This document shows positions 19,261-27,223 of a stretch of DNA of 64,000 nt, one piece after another. The position numbers were made by a program, and so were the translations under genes. Below the pieces are notes generated by a model. That model had not been told where the DNA came from, did no database searches, and worked only from the letters and a program-made list of their open reading frames with translations. Position 1 is the first letter of the stretch. Each line of letters starts with the position of its first letter. Source of the DNA: Chitinophaga filiformis. Its GTDB lineage: Bacteria; Bacteroidota; Bacteroidia; Chitinophagales; Chitinophagaceae. The DNA lies in the NCBI RefSeq assembly GCF_900102545.1, contig NZ_FNBN01000001.1, positions 544,641 to 608,640 on the forward strand. The letters run 5' to 3'.

Positions 19261-19478
19261 TTGATGGCGGTTTGGTTGATAGCGGTTTGCCGTGACTTGG
19301 TTTGATGGCGGTTTGCCGCGACTTGGTTTGATAGCGGTTTGCCGTGACTTGGTTTGATGGCGGTTTGCCGCGACTTGGTTTGATGGCAGTTTGCCGCGAC
19401 TTGGTTTGATGGCAGTTTGCCGCGACTTGGTTTGATGGCAGTTTGCCGCGACTTGGTTTGATGGCGGTTTGCCGCGTT
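19261..19478. repeat. Tandem repeat, 26-base unit, about 8.5 copies
   Basis: Units begin with TTGATGGCGGTTTGCC and recur every 26 bases at 19276, 19302, 19328, 19354, 19380, 19406, 19432 and 19458, with a shortened copy at 19261. Copies differ at one or two sites (GATAGC, GGCAGT, CCGTGA variants). Each contains GCGG-TTTG-CCGC, a small stem-loop. The array starts four bases after the phosphatase stop and is contiguous, with no spacers, so it is not a CRISPR. Confidence 0.92.
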
Positions 19479-19626
19479 TTCAGGTGGGAGTACTGGCTGT
19501 AGTTCTTTGAAGTTCCTATGTATGGAGCTTTAGTGGGTCGCATCGGGCATTGGGTTGTTTATTAAACCCCTGTCTGGCGTATCAGCACTTCAAATAACTA
19601 AGGCCAGTACTTCCCACCTGAAAACG
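19475..19626. repeat. Long inverted repeat between convergent genes
   Basis: CGTTTTCAGGTGGGAGTACTGGC (19475-19497) is the inverse of 19603-19626 apart from one inserted base; about 105 bases separate the arms. The core TTTCAGGTGGGA recurs in another intergenic inverted repeat at 31198-31354. It may fold in RNA and terminate the converging transcripts. Confidence 0.85.
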
Positions 19627-19903
19627 GCCGCTGCTCGGGACGTACGGTTATAGTTAGCCGTCAATCTTTTTGGGACCTTTCATTAATATTTTCTTGCTGT
19701 TGTTGCTGTTAGTGCCGTTTCACCATTCTTATCTTTCCACCTTTTCTACCTTTCCTGCTTTCCCTGCTTTCCCTGCTTTTCCTGCTTTCCCTGTTTTCCC
19801 CTGCTTTTCCTGCTTTCCCTGATTTTTTGTCACTTACCTTTTTTGTCTTCCTACCCTTTTTGTTCTCTTACTTCTTATCTTTCTTAATTACTTCTTACAT
19901 CTC
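19627..19903. repeat. Pyrimidine-rich low-complexity stretch
   Basis: Between the inverted repeat and the next gene the plus strand is almost pure pyrimidine in places. Near 19750-19822 it is built of 9-10 base units of the form TTTCCCTGC. No gene is seen in this stretch. Confidence 0.7.
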
Positions 19904-20959
19904 TTAATCCTTCTTGAATCGCTCCAATACTCTTTTCCTGTCTCCTGCGTGCGCTATCAGGTGCTTGTAGACGACCTTTCCGACATATTTACGTACATCA
20001 CTTTTCAGGGTGGGCATATCCAGTTTGTCTTTGGTGCTGCCGCCGTATTCAAGGGGCTCACCTTTGACGGATGCCATTAAGACCAGTTGCCTGCCTATTT
20101 TTTTTCTGGGGGCTTTTAGTTCTACGCCTTCTTTTTCTCCAATTGCCTTAAATGCATCCTGTAGTCCTTTGAAGACACCGTCAACGAGTGAGCCGCCTGC
20201 TTTGGTGCTCTCATTGTTGGCGAAAGACCGGATGTAGGGCTCGGGATAATTGGTGTAGATGTAATGATATCTGAAGATGATGTGATAGATGTAACCGTTG
20301 ATGGCTGTCTTTATTTCCATGGCCAGCCAGGAATCCTTTTTGCCATAATCGTGTTTCTCCAGTACGTTGTTGAATAGTTCCTTTAATCCTTTTTTGTAGT
20401 AGAAGACGTTTCGTTGCAGTTCTCCCCTGTTATCTACACTGATGATCTTTAAGCCGGCATTCAGGTAGGCCAGCTGCTGGAACATAATGTTCATGGGTAT
20501 GTAGGAGACGTGGCTGTCTTTGAATATTTCTTCGTCCAGCTGAAAATCCAGCTTGATGATATTTGTTTCTTCCGGAGAACTGGGGGCTGTGGAGAGCTCA
20601 TATTTACCCGTTTGGGCGGCCAGTACGTGTCTGTCAGGATTGGCGACTATCCTTAAGAGGAATACATTGCTGAATCCTATCAGTATGCCGACCTTGAAAT
20701 TTTTAGGGGATGTGACATGATGCAGCAGGGCTATTTCATGCTCCAGCTCGTCTGTTGACAGACCGGATATGACGATACTGATGTGATTGTCAGGGTTAAA
20801 GGTAACTTCTATTGTATTGATGCCGGTGACGCTTTCCAGGTATTCTGATATCACGATCTTCAACAGCCGGCGGATACCGTAACTGTTGGTGGTTCCCAGG
20901 TACATGACTGGTCGTTTCCTGATTGATTCAATAATACTGAGGCCTGGTCGTCCGTTCAT
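19904..20959 (-). CDS. Degenerate GyrB/ParE-like ATPase-transducer protein without TOPRIM domain
   Basis: A 351-residue protein that follows the N-terminal half of GyrB from end to end: IRKRPVMYLG (GyrB: VRKRPGMYIG), then EEIFKDSHV, QQLAYLNAGLKI, FYYKKGLKELF, and a transducer domain with LVLMASVKGEP and YGGSTKDKL, which keeps the QTK-loop lysine. It stops before any TOPRIM domain. The nucleotide-site motifs are lost: the N-box EVVDNAxDE reads IVISEYLES, the G-box DNGRGIP reads SGLSTDE, and the lid GGLHGVG reads IGFSNVF. It is therefore probably a non-catalytic gyrase-B-like protein. It is the last gene of a two-component operon, 34 bases after the regulator. Function unknown; a dominant-negative or structural partner of gyrase is speculation. 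Confidence 0.72.
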   Translation of the reverse strand: MNGRPGLSIIESIRKRPVMYLGTTNSYGIRRLLKIVISEYLESVTGINTIEVTFNPDNHISIVISGLSTDELEHEIALLHHVTSPKNFKVGILIGFSNVFLLRIVANPDRHVLAAQTGKYELSTAPSSPEETNIIKLDFQLDEEIFKDSHVSYIPMNIMFQQLAYLNAGLKIISVDNRGELQRNVFYYKKGLKELFNNVLEKHDYGKKDSWLAMEIKTAINGYIYHIIFRYHYIYTNYPEPYIRSFANNESTKAGGSLVDGVFKGLQDAFKAIGEKEGVELKAPRKKIGRQLVLMASVKGEPLEYGGSTKDKLDMPTLKSDVRKYVGKVVYKHLIAHAGDRKRVLERFKKD

Positions 20960-20993
20960 ACGTGAGCATTTTCTGCAAATTACTCCAATCGTT

Positions 20994-21653
20994 TCACAAC
21001 ACCACCAGATTGTTCCTCACAGCATACAATACCAGGCCGACACGCGTGGATACATTCAATTTTTTGAATAGGGCTTCCCTGTAACCATCCACAGTACGCT
21101 CGCTTACAAACATTTCTTTTGCAATGACCTGGTAACTTTTTTCGCTACAGGCCAGTCGCATGAATTCCATTTCACGGTCGCTCAGTTTTACAATGGCATT
21201 CAATGGCGACTTCTCATCTATCAGGTGATTGATAGATTGCATGACCTTTCTTGTGACCAGCTCATTGTAATAGTAACCCAGGGTGAGTACTTCGTCAAAT
21301 GCCTGTTTTAACTCGGCTGGTTCCGCGTCTTTGAGGATGTAACCTTTGGCGCCGTGGCGGATCATTTTTATGATCGCGGTCTCTGCGTCCATAGTGCTTA
21401 GCGCCAGTACTTTTACATCCGGATAGTTTACCCGCAGCCATTCTGCTGAGGCATAGCCGTCCATATCGGGCATGTTTACGTCCAGTAATACAATGTCGGG
21501 TAAGCGGTCTGGATCAATTTTATCGATCAGTTCTTTACCGTTAGCTGCTTCAAATAATACCTCGTAAGCAGGAAAGAGGTTGATCAGGATTGATAGTCCC
21601 TTACGGAACATCGTATGATCATCAACAATGGCGATATATTTTGTATCAGGCAT
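20994..21653 (-). CDS. NarL/LuxR-family response regulator
   Basis: A 219-residue regulator: a receiver domain (1-122) with acidic pocket VDDH, phospho-acceptor Asp58 in LLDVNMPD and Lys in YILKDAEP, then a LuxR-type helix-turn-helix (about 152-215; LSDREMEFMRLACSEKSYQVI, VSERTVDGYREALFKKL). The cognate kinase gene ends 16 bases upstream and the GyrB-like gene starts 34 bases downstream, all on the minus strand. Targets are not identifiable; autoregulation of this operon is plausible. Confidence 0.93.
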   Translation of the reverse strand: MPDTKYIAIVDDHTMFRKGLSILINLFPAYEVLFEAANGKELIDKIDPDRLPDIVLLDVNMPDMDGYASAEWLRVNYPDVKVLALSTMDAETAIIKMIRHGAKGYILKDAEPAELKQAFDEVLTLGYYYNELVTRKVMQSINHLIDEKSPLNAIVKLSDREMEFMRLACSEKSYQVIAKEMFVSERTVDGYREALFKKLNVSTRVGLVLYAVRNNLVVL

Positions 21654-21669
21654 GGTGTATGGTTATAAT

Positions 21670-22455
21670 TCAAACATTGGGTATGGTGATGGTAATGATT
21701 GTTCCTTTTCCGGTGCTGCTGGTGATATTAGCAAGCCCTCCCAATACGGCGGCTCTACTGGTAATGTGTTGCAACCCTAATCCGTTCTTTCTGCTGAGGG
21801 CTTCTTCTACGTTGAAGCCTGTGCCGTTATCGCAGATACTGACATATAGCAGGTCTGTCATGTATTTACAGGTGATAATCACTTCTGCGGCGGCGGCATG
21901 TTTGAGAACGTTCTGCAAGGCTTCCTGTATAATTCTGAAGAGGATCAGTTTTCCCTGTGCCTCCATTGGTCTTTCTGTACCTTCCAGCTGAAAAACCACA
22001 TGCGTGGCTCCGCTCCTGTTGATCCGTTCGGCCTCCTGGTCAATGTTGCCCGCAAGGCTAAACATTTGCACTCTTTCTGTGCTAAGTCCCTTGGCAATGT
22101 CCCGCAGGATGGTCATGGCTTGTCCTATTGTATCTTTCACTTCCTGCAGACTGCCCGGTGGCTGTTCTGCGCGCTGCTCCATGATATTTAACTGCACCTT
22201 GGCAAGGCTGAGTAGCTGTCCTACATGATCGTGCAATTCCTGGCTGATGTTGTTAAACGTCTCTTCCTGGATCTCTAATGTGGATTGCAGCAGCTGCCTG
22301 TCAAAATCGTGTTTCATCTGCAGCTTTTCGACTTCCACCTGTTGCTTCCTGTTGTTATATGCCCAGATCATTATCAGAAATAAAATACCCAGAAACAGCA
22401 ATACAGCTATTACTGCAATAATGATGATGATGATCTGTTTATTTGCATCCTGCAT
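21670..22455 (-). CDS. NarX/DesK-type sensor histidine kinase
   Basis: A 261-residue kinase with one N-terminal membrane helix (about 8-32), a short coiled coil, a HisKA_3 dimerisation domain with acceptor His75 in QELHDHVGQ, and an HATPase domain (about 160-260; NVLKHAAAAEV, ICDNGTGFN, GLGLQHITSRA). It has no sensor domain of its own. Its first 46 bases overlap the end of the membrane-protein gene 22410-23084, so that protein may supply sensing. The partner regulator is directly downstream. Confidence 0.92.
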   Translation of the reverse strand: MQDANKQIIIIIIAVIAVLLFLGILFLIMIWAYNNRKQQVEVEKLQMKHDFDRQLLQSTLEIQEETFNNISQELHDHVGQLLSLAKVQLNIMEQRAEQPPGSLQEVKDTIGQAMTILRDIAKGLSTERVQMFSLAGNIDQEAERINRSGATHVVFQLEGTERPMEAQGKLILFRIIQEALQNVLKHAAAAEVIITCKYMTDLLYVSICDNGTGFNVEEALSRKNGLGLQHITSRAAVLGGLANITSSTGKGTIITITIPNV

Positions 22456-23084
22456 AAAATAAACGCCAGGCTATAACAGGAATAGAGAATAATATTTACC
22501 ACAGGCAAAATAGCATGATACAGGCTATCCTTACCGATCACAATATGATAACTTCTGATATATTGCTGCAATCCAAGCAGCACTAAGGTAATGAGGCCAA
22601 ACAGCAAATTGGCGGCACTGATCCAGAAATAAGGCTCTCTGAATATACTTACCAGCACATCGCCTCTAAAAGCCAATCGCAGTAACACGAAACAAGAGAA
22701 AACAATATTAAGGATTTCAATCAAAACAACAGAAATATTGTTGAATTGGTCAGGCCCCTGTAGGAAAATATAGTTCAGGATGATAAACAGCATGGACAGG
22801 ACGGCAATGATCACATAAACGGGCTTTTCATTTTTTTTGATCTTAAGCATCTGAGCATACAGGTAAAGATTGATGGGGGTTGACAAAATAATATACCAGT
22901 TGTACATGCCGTAATTATGCGTCCAGCCGAGTAGCCGGTAGTTATTTCCTACCAGCTCAATGATGTTGGTGAGCAACAGCAGGGGGATGAACAGCACAAG
23001 GTTACAGGCGTTAAGCCCCCTGTAGCAGATGATGGCTACCAGGAGGCTTAACAATTGGAAGTACTGAAAGTAGTCTATAGTCAT
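22410..23084 (-). CDS. Polytopic membrane protein, possible sensor subunit of the kinase
   Basis: A 224-residue protein with about seven hydrophobic segments and no recognised enzymatic motif. The family is not known to me. It begins 6 bases after the stop of the YDFGGLQP protein and its end overlaps the kinase gene by 46 bases, so translation is probably coupled. Because the kinase has no sensor domain, the simplest reading is a separate membrane sensor in the style of the 7TM receptor modules that are fused to kinases elsewhere. That role is inferred from context only. Confidence 0.75.
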   Translation of the reverse strand: MTIDYFQYFQLLSLLVAIICYRGLNACNLVLFIPLLLLTNIIELVGNNYRLLGWTHNYGMYNWYIILSTPINLYLYAQMLKIKKNEKPVYVIIAVLSMLFIILNYIFLQGPDQFNNISVVLIEILNIVFSCFVLLRLAFRGDVLVSIFREPYFWISAANLLFGLITLVLLGLQQYIRSYHIVIGKDSLYHAILPVVNIILYSCYSLAFILCRMQINRSSSSLLQ

Positions 23085-23090
23085 ATCTTA

Positions 23091-23636
23091 TTAGGGTTGC
23101 AGACCACCGAAGTCATAAACGAAATCGCCAGGGCCGAAGAACATGGCTTTCTCCGCAGATGGAGCCACGGCCCTTAATGCCGGCATTTCTTCATCTACTG
23201 GCAGTACATATGGAACAATAAAGACGGTCACCCGCTCTCTCCTCTCATTTTTTTCAGCTTCAGTGAGGCCGATGCGGGAATCATTAAGTAATTCTTCGGT
23301 GTAGATACCAAAGATGAGTCTTGTCATTACCGGTCTGCCAGGATGTGAAATCGCAAACGCAGCCCTGGCCTCTTCCAGAAATTCGGTTACCTCTTCCTCG
23401 ATAAAATCTTCCGAAACGGTTATTTTACGGGAAAGCAACCCGTTGCAGGAGAAAGTCAGGCCGGCCTCAGTTTTGAATCCATGATCTGACATTACGGAAA
23501 TGTACTTAATAATGCAGTCTTCAGCTAACATATACGGCACCTTTTTGCCCTTACGTAACGCGTTACGTTTTGCCAGGGTTACCCGTGGGAATGCTTCTCT
23601 GAAGAAACTGGCGGCAGTAGTAGTTGTTGTTGCCAT
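23091..23636 (-). CDS. Unknown protein with C-terminal YDFGGLQP motif (copy 1)
   Basis: A 181-residue protein from the ATG at 23636 (MATTTTTAASFF); an earlier in-frame ATG at 23678 lies inside the conserved leader and is less likely. There is no signal peptide. The C-terminal half matches the lipoprotein at 31445-32074: GIYTE, then RVTVF[IV]VPY, then an exact VYDFGGLQP at the C-terminus. The N-terminal halves differ. I do not recognise the family. It lies 6 bases upstream of the membrane protein of the kinase operon and may be its first gene. An identical C-terminal nonapeptide in an otherwise divergent pair suggests a binding or processing signal. Confidence 0.75.
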   Translation of the reverse strand: MATTTTTAASFFREAFPRVTLAKRNALRKGKKVPYMLAEDCIIKYISVMSDHGFKTEAGLTFSCNGLLSRKITVSEDFIEEEVTEFLEEARAAFAISHPGRPVMTRLIFGIYTEELLNDSRIGLTEAEKNERRERVTVFIVPYVLPVDEEMPALRAVAPSAEKAMFFGPGDFVYDFGGLQP

Positions 23637-23722
23637 GTTGTGGGGTTTTAAATTGTGATTGAGGTTATTAACAGGCACAATTTAGAACGCCTCTACGGAT
23701 TTACAACACGACTATAACAAAT
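23637..23722 (-). promoter_or_regulatory. Leader shared with the second YDFGGLQP gene
   Basis: Read on the minus strand, this stretch has the same blocks as 32075-32153: GTGTTGTAAATCCG (against GTGTTGTAATTCGG), a run containing AATAACCTCA, and CCCCACAA just before the ATG. Spacing to the start is also similar. It is likely a shared promoter and leader, but it lacks a TAnnTTTG box at the expected place, so another sigma factor may read it. Confidence 0.6.
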
Positions 23723-24579
23723 ACGGGATAAAGAAGTTTTAACACGGGAAAAACACCCGTATATCTTATGTGCGTTACCTCCCGTTGCCTTCAGGATGAA
23801 CTCCTGTATGTTGCCCCCGTAGGGGTCACGTTGTTTGTTCCCCCCTTTTAACGTTACGGGCCAGGTTCGTATCTGCTTGTTCTCTCCATCTTCTCTGCCT
23901 GGTCTCTGCTTGTTCTCTCACGGGTCATGACACCTCCCCGCGTTGCATCGGGGAAATGGTGCGCCCCAACCAACGATGGAAATCACGCCGAACAACGACC
24001 GGAATAACGGCGTACGCACCCCAACAACGGTGGGAAACCACCACATCAACAACAATGCGAACAATGATACTCACGATGAACACCGCACCCAAACAACGCC
24101 CGGCATGATACCAACGGTGGCAACTGCTTGTTCTCTGCATCTTCTCTGCTTATTCTCTGCTTCTTCTTTGCTTGTTCTCTCCCGGCTTTTCGGTTAAAAT
24201 ACTATTACTTTGATACTTTTTTACGTTGGATTGATCATAACACTTGTTCGACGCTTGTTCGACGCTTGTTCGATGCTTGTTCGAACACTGTCCGAGTAGC
24301 GTATGTGCGGGCCACCCCTCACAACTAATTTATTTTCAATACATAAACCACTATAATATGTCAATTAAACTTGTTAACATCATATCAGTAGTTTAATTTT
24401 ATATTCAGAATACGTACCCCAAAGAAACCGGCATTGAAAGATATATAGACTGACACTTTTTAACAGCACGCTTTTATCAAACATACCCCAGCGTAACGTA
24501 TATATGACTTTATGCAGACCGTACTGGTATTTCCTCCCATGCGGCGCAACCATTATTCAAATTGTAAAAAAATGACCCC
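23723..24579. repeat. 857-base repeat-rich intergenic region upstream of the caspase operon
   Basis: No credible gene. The motif TGCTTGTTCTCT occurs at 23874, 23907, 24125 and 24169 with decayed copies between; 23945-24120 is made of loose CAACAACGG/TGGAAACC-like copies. An exact tandem array of CTTGTTCGACG (11 bases, four copies, last one decayed) sits at 24243-24284. The last 280 bases are AT-rich and may carry the operon's promoter, though I see no clean -33/-7 pair. Confidence 0.7.
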
Positions 24580-25677
24580 ATGAGCCCCAAGCCACTTGTA
24601 TCCGAAGCACCTTTACCTCCCACCACAGGGCCTTGTGAAGAGGTAACGAACGAGAACCTGATCAAAGGACTACCTGTCAATGAACAGGATTACGCCATCA
24701 TTGTCGGGGTAAGCCACTATGCGAGCTTAGCTCAGTTAAACGCACCGGTTACTGATGCCTGCCGCTTAAGGAACTGGCTGATCAAAGCAGATGGCGGCAA
24801 TCTCCATCCGCAGCATGTCTTCTTTATTCCTTCTGCTCCCGGTAGTACCATGCCTGACCAGCTGGCCATCGATAAGGCATTGTCAGACATTATTCAGCTG
24901 GCAGAGGCGAAACCTGCCCGCCGTCTATACTTTTATTTCTCCGGTCATGGCTTTGGCTCCAACTGGGAGGTGAACGGTATGTGCCTGCCTATATGGTCGC
25001 CCAGCTTTTATAATGCCGCCCTTTCCTCCAAAGCCTACCTGGATCTGCTGGTGGAAAAGGACCTTTTTAAGGAAGTGTATTTCTTCCTGGACTGTTGCCG
25101 CGACAGGAAGATAAATACCAAGCCACTGCATTCCATGCTGGGCGGTGCAAGACCCGGAGGCGCCAATACCATGGCAGTGGTCATGTATGCCTCAGAGTAT
25201 GAAAATCCTGCCTGGGAAGGCATGATGAATGCAAACGGCAATCTGCAGGTACACGGGTACTTCTCCAGAGCCTTACTGGAAGCACTGAATGGTGGTGCTG
25301 TGAATAATAGCGGCGATATCACTATTACCAGCTTCCTGGACTATGTACGGGAGAAAACCGAATCCTATGCCAAGGAAAAGAATCAGACACAAACTGTACG
25401 GTCTGACATCCGCAATAACAGTTACGGGCTGGATTATGTGATCCATAAAACCGGCAGAACACCCGGTACTGTGTTAACGATACAATTCAAGACTGGTGGC
25501 GACATCTCCCTGGACGGTCCCGACCTGAGTAATATCAAATCAGGCCTTGTACAGGCGGGAGAGTCCTGGCTGATCCCGCTGGGCAAAGGTTATCACCAGA
25601 TAACAGATAAAATCTCCAAAAGGTCTTCATTTATCACCATCGATGGTACCCTTAAAACTATGATTTATGAATTCTAA
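24580..25677 (+). CDS. Caspase-fold (peptidase C14) protease
   Basis: A 365-residue cytosolic protein. The caspase-like domain covers about residues 35-270: the strand YAIIVGVSHY, catalytic His123 in YFSGHGFGS, and the cysteine motif LDCC with Cys173 the likely nucleophile. The last ~80 residues (LTIQFKTGGDISLDGPDL onward) form a beta-rich unit. No signal peptide is present. Its 3' end overlaps the next gene by 11 bases and a metacaspase gene completes the operon. Caspase-like proteases in bacteria are often effectors of conflict or cell-death systems; which substrate is cut here cannot be read from sequence. Confidence 0.85.
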   Translation: MSPKPLVSEAPLPPTTGPCEEVTNENLIKGLPVNEQDYAIIVGVSHYASLAQLNAPVTDACRLRNWLIKADGGNLHPQHVFFIPSAPGSTMPDQLAIDKALSDIIQLAEAKPARRLYFYFSGHGFGSNWEVNGMCLPIWSPSFYNAALSSKAYLDLLVEKDLFKEVYFFLDCCRDRKINTKPLHSMLGGARPGGANTMAVVMYASEYENPAWEGMMNANGNLQVHGYFSRALLEALNGGAVNNSGDITITSFLDYVREKTESYAKEKNQTQTVRSDIRNNSYGLDYVIHKTGRTPGTVLTIQFKTGGDISLDGPDLSNIKSGLVQAGESWLIPLGKGYHQITDKISKRSSFITIDGTLKTMIYEF

Positions 25678-27223
25678 TGCCCCTACCTTTAAACTAACCG
25701 TTAGCGCCGTTGGCGTGATGTCGGACTTTGCGCATCTCACGGTGTATAACGGTTTTCTCGAGGATATCGCAAGAGGATACGAGAAACTGGACCTTAACCT
25801 GCCGCAGGGGCTCTACAGCATCACGCTCAAGCTGGATGGCAACATCATTAAAGAGCATGTCCGGCTTACGGAAGATACCAACTACGAGATCCCTACGCCT
25901 CCGGTATATTCTTCACTGGTGGCCGACCGGTTTGAATCGTCACATGAGTATTATACCCACAACGCACAGCATTGCAGCCTGGAACCTACTGTGCAGACAG
26001 GCACTACTGAGGGTGGTGCTATCTTTCTGTTTTTCCGGTATACTGACCTTGACAAACGAAAAGAACTGAACACGGAACAGCATTCACTCGGAAATGGATT
26101 CTCATTGCTGGATGCAGACAGGCAGGTATTGTATCGTTTGGAGGGTGACAATATTCGGGAGGACACAGATACCGGCTGGATGGCCTTTCATGCTGTACTG
26201 CCCATAGGTACCTATTACCTGCATTATAGTGGGCATAAATTTAACAGTGAGGACGGAGGAGCGAATGATATTCCCCCGAGAGAAATTCCACTGCAGGTAT
26301 TTAAAAGCAGTGCCAGTCTGCAGGGACTTTCCGATAAATACTGGCAGACACAGGTCTTTCTCACCTTCGGATATGGCCCCATCTTTCCATCCATGAGCGT
26401 GTTTATTGCGCCCCGTAAACACGGGTTTATCGACAATGACGAAGGCAATTACCGTATAGACGGACTCCGTCATAAATTCCATAATGGTGTTTATTACCTG
26501 CCGGAAAAAGTACTGCTGGAGTTTGAGAAGGGGCAGTGGGCTTCTCCCATGAAAGGACTGCTGGCGGCATATGTTTATTTCAGCAGTCCTGAAACCGACA
26601 ATGAGCTGTTGTTCAGGAATGTTGCCCAAGACCTTCCCGCTCTACTGGGTGAGGACACGCCCGATGTCAAAGCTTTACAGGTAATGGCGGCGCAGTATTA
26701 CAAAGACCCTATCCCTGAAGTTACGCTCAGTCAGCCCTGTATGTTCCTGGCAGGCGTGCGGGCGGTGATCAGGGCGTCTATCAAACATCCGGATATTATT
26801 GTAGATGATAGTTTACTGGAAGATATCACTGATAAGCTTTATTGTGATATGGTGTGGACCTCCTATTTGCCGGAACCTCTTCCTGCAGCAAAGAAGCAGG
26901 TGGAAGAGGCTACTCCGGGGGCCTGGTGGACAGACGGCATCTTCAATGTGGTGGAAAGGATCATTGGCGATGAAACGACGCCTGAAGAAATAGGCGAACG
27001 GTTGTTGAAATCCCAGACTGTCAGCACACTATTGTATTACATTGAAAAATTGAATGATGATCTTAATGTGAATGACCTGGCCAGCAGGTTACAGATCCCG
27101 CCTAATGTAGTCAGAAAGACCATCAATCATATTCTTGCTTTCTCTGACAGTATCAAAGATGTAAAGAGCAAACCAGATCAGTTTAACATCAGCAATATTA
27201 ACAAACTAAAAAGCATCCAATAA
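25667..27223 (+). CDS. Unknown 518-aa protein linking two caspase-like proteases
   Basis: A 518-residue protein I do not recognise. The first ~230 residues are beta-rich and look like carrier or sensor domains (GYEKLDLNLPQGLYSITLKL, then LPIGTYYLHYSGHKF). The middle (about 230-400) is mixed. Residues 445-505 resemble a winged-helix unit (VNDLASRLQIPPNVVRKTINHIL). There is no signal peptide or membrane segment. It overlaps the caspase gene upstream by 11 bases, and its stop overlaps the start of the metacaspase (TAATG). It could be the substrate, the sensor or the scaffold of the two proteases; context is the only evidence. Confidence 0.8.
   Translation: MNSNAPTFKLTVSAVGVMSDFAHLTVYNGFLEDIARGYEKLDLNLPQGLYSITLKLDGNIIKEHVRLTEDTNYEIPTPPVYSSLVADRFESSHEYYTHNAQHCSLEPTVQTGTTEGGAIFLFFRYTDLDKRKELNTEQHSLGNGFSLLDADRQVLYRLEGDNIREDTDTGWMAFHAVLPIGTYYLHYSGHKFNSEDGGANDIPPREIPLQVFKSSASLQGLSDKYWQTQVFLTFGYGPIFPSMSVFIAPRKHGFIDNDEGNYRIDGLRHKFHNGVYYLPEKVLLEFEKGQWASPMKGLLAAYVYFSSPETDNELLFRNVAQDLPALLGEDTPDVKALQVMAAQYYKDPIPEVTLSQPCMFLAGVRAVIRASIKHPDIIVDDSLLEDITDKLYCDMVWTSYLPEPLPAAKKQVEEATPGAWWTDGIFNVVERIIGDETTPEEIGERLLKSQTVSTLLYYIEKLNDDLNVNDLASRLQIPPNVVRKTINHILAFSDSIKDVKSKPDQFNISNINKLKSIQ

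Noticed and set aside
19261..19478. Regular repeat array as a CRISPR
   Set aside because: Units of 26 bases follow each other directly with no unique spacers, and no cas gene is present.
23943..24197. 84-codon frame in the repeat-rich spacer
   Set aside because: Low-complexity translation of short DNA repeats without a start signal.
24580..25677. First caspase gene as a duplicate of the metacaspase at 27223
   Set aside because: Apart from the shared fold motifs the two differ in length, cysteine motif and C-terminal part, so recent duplication is unlikely.
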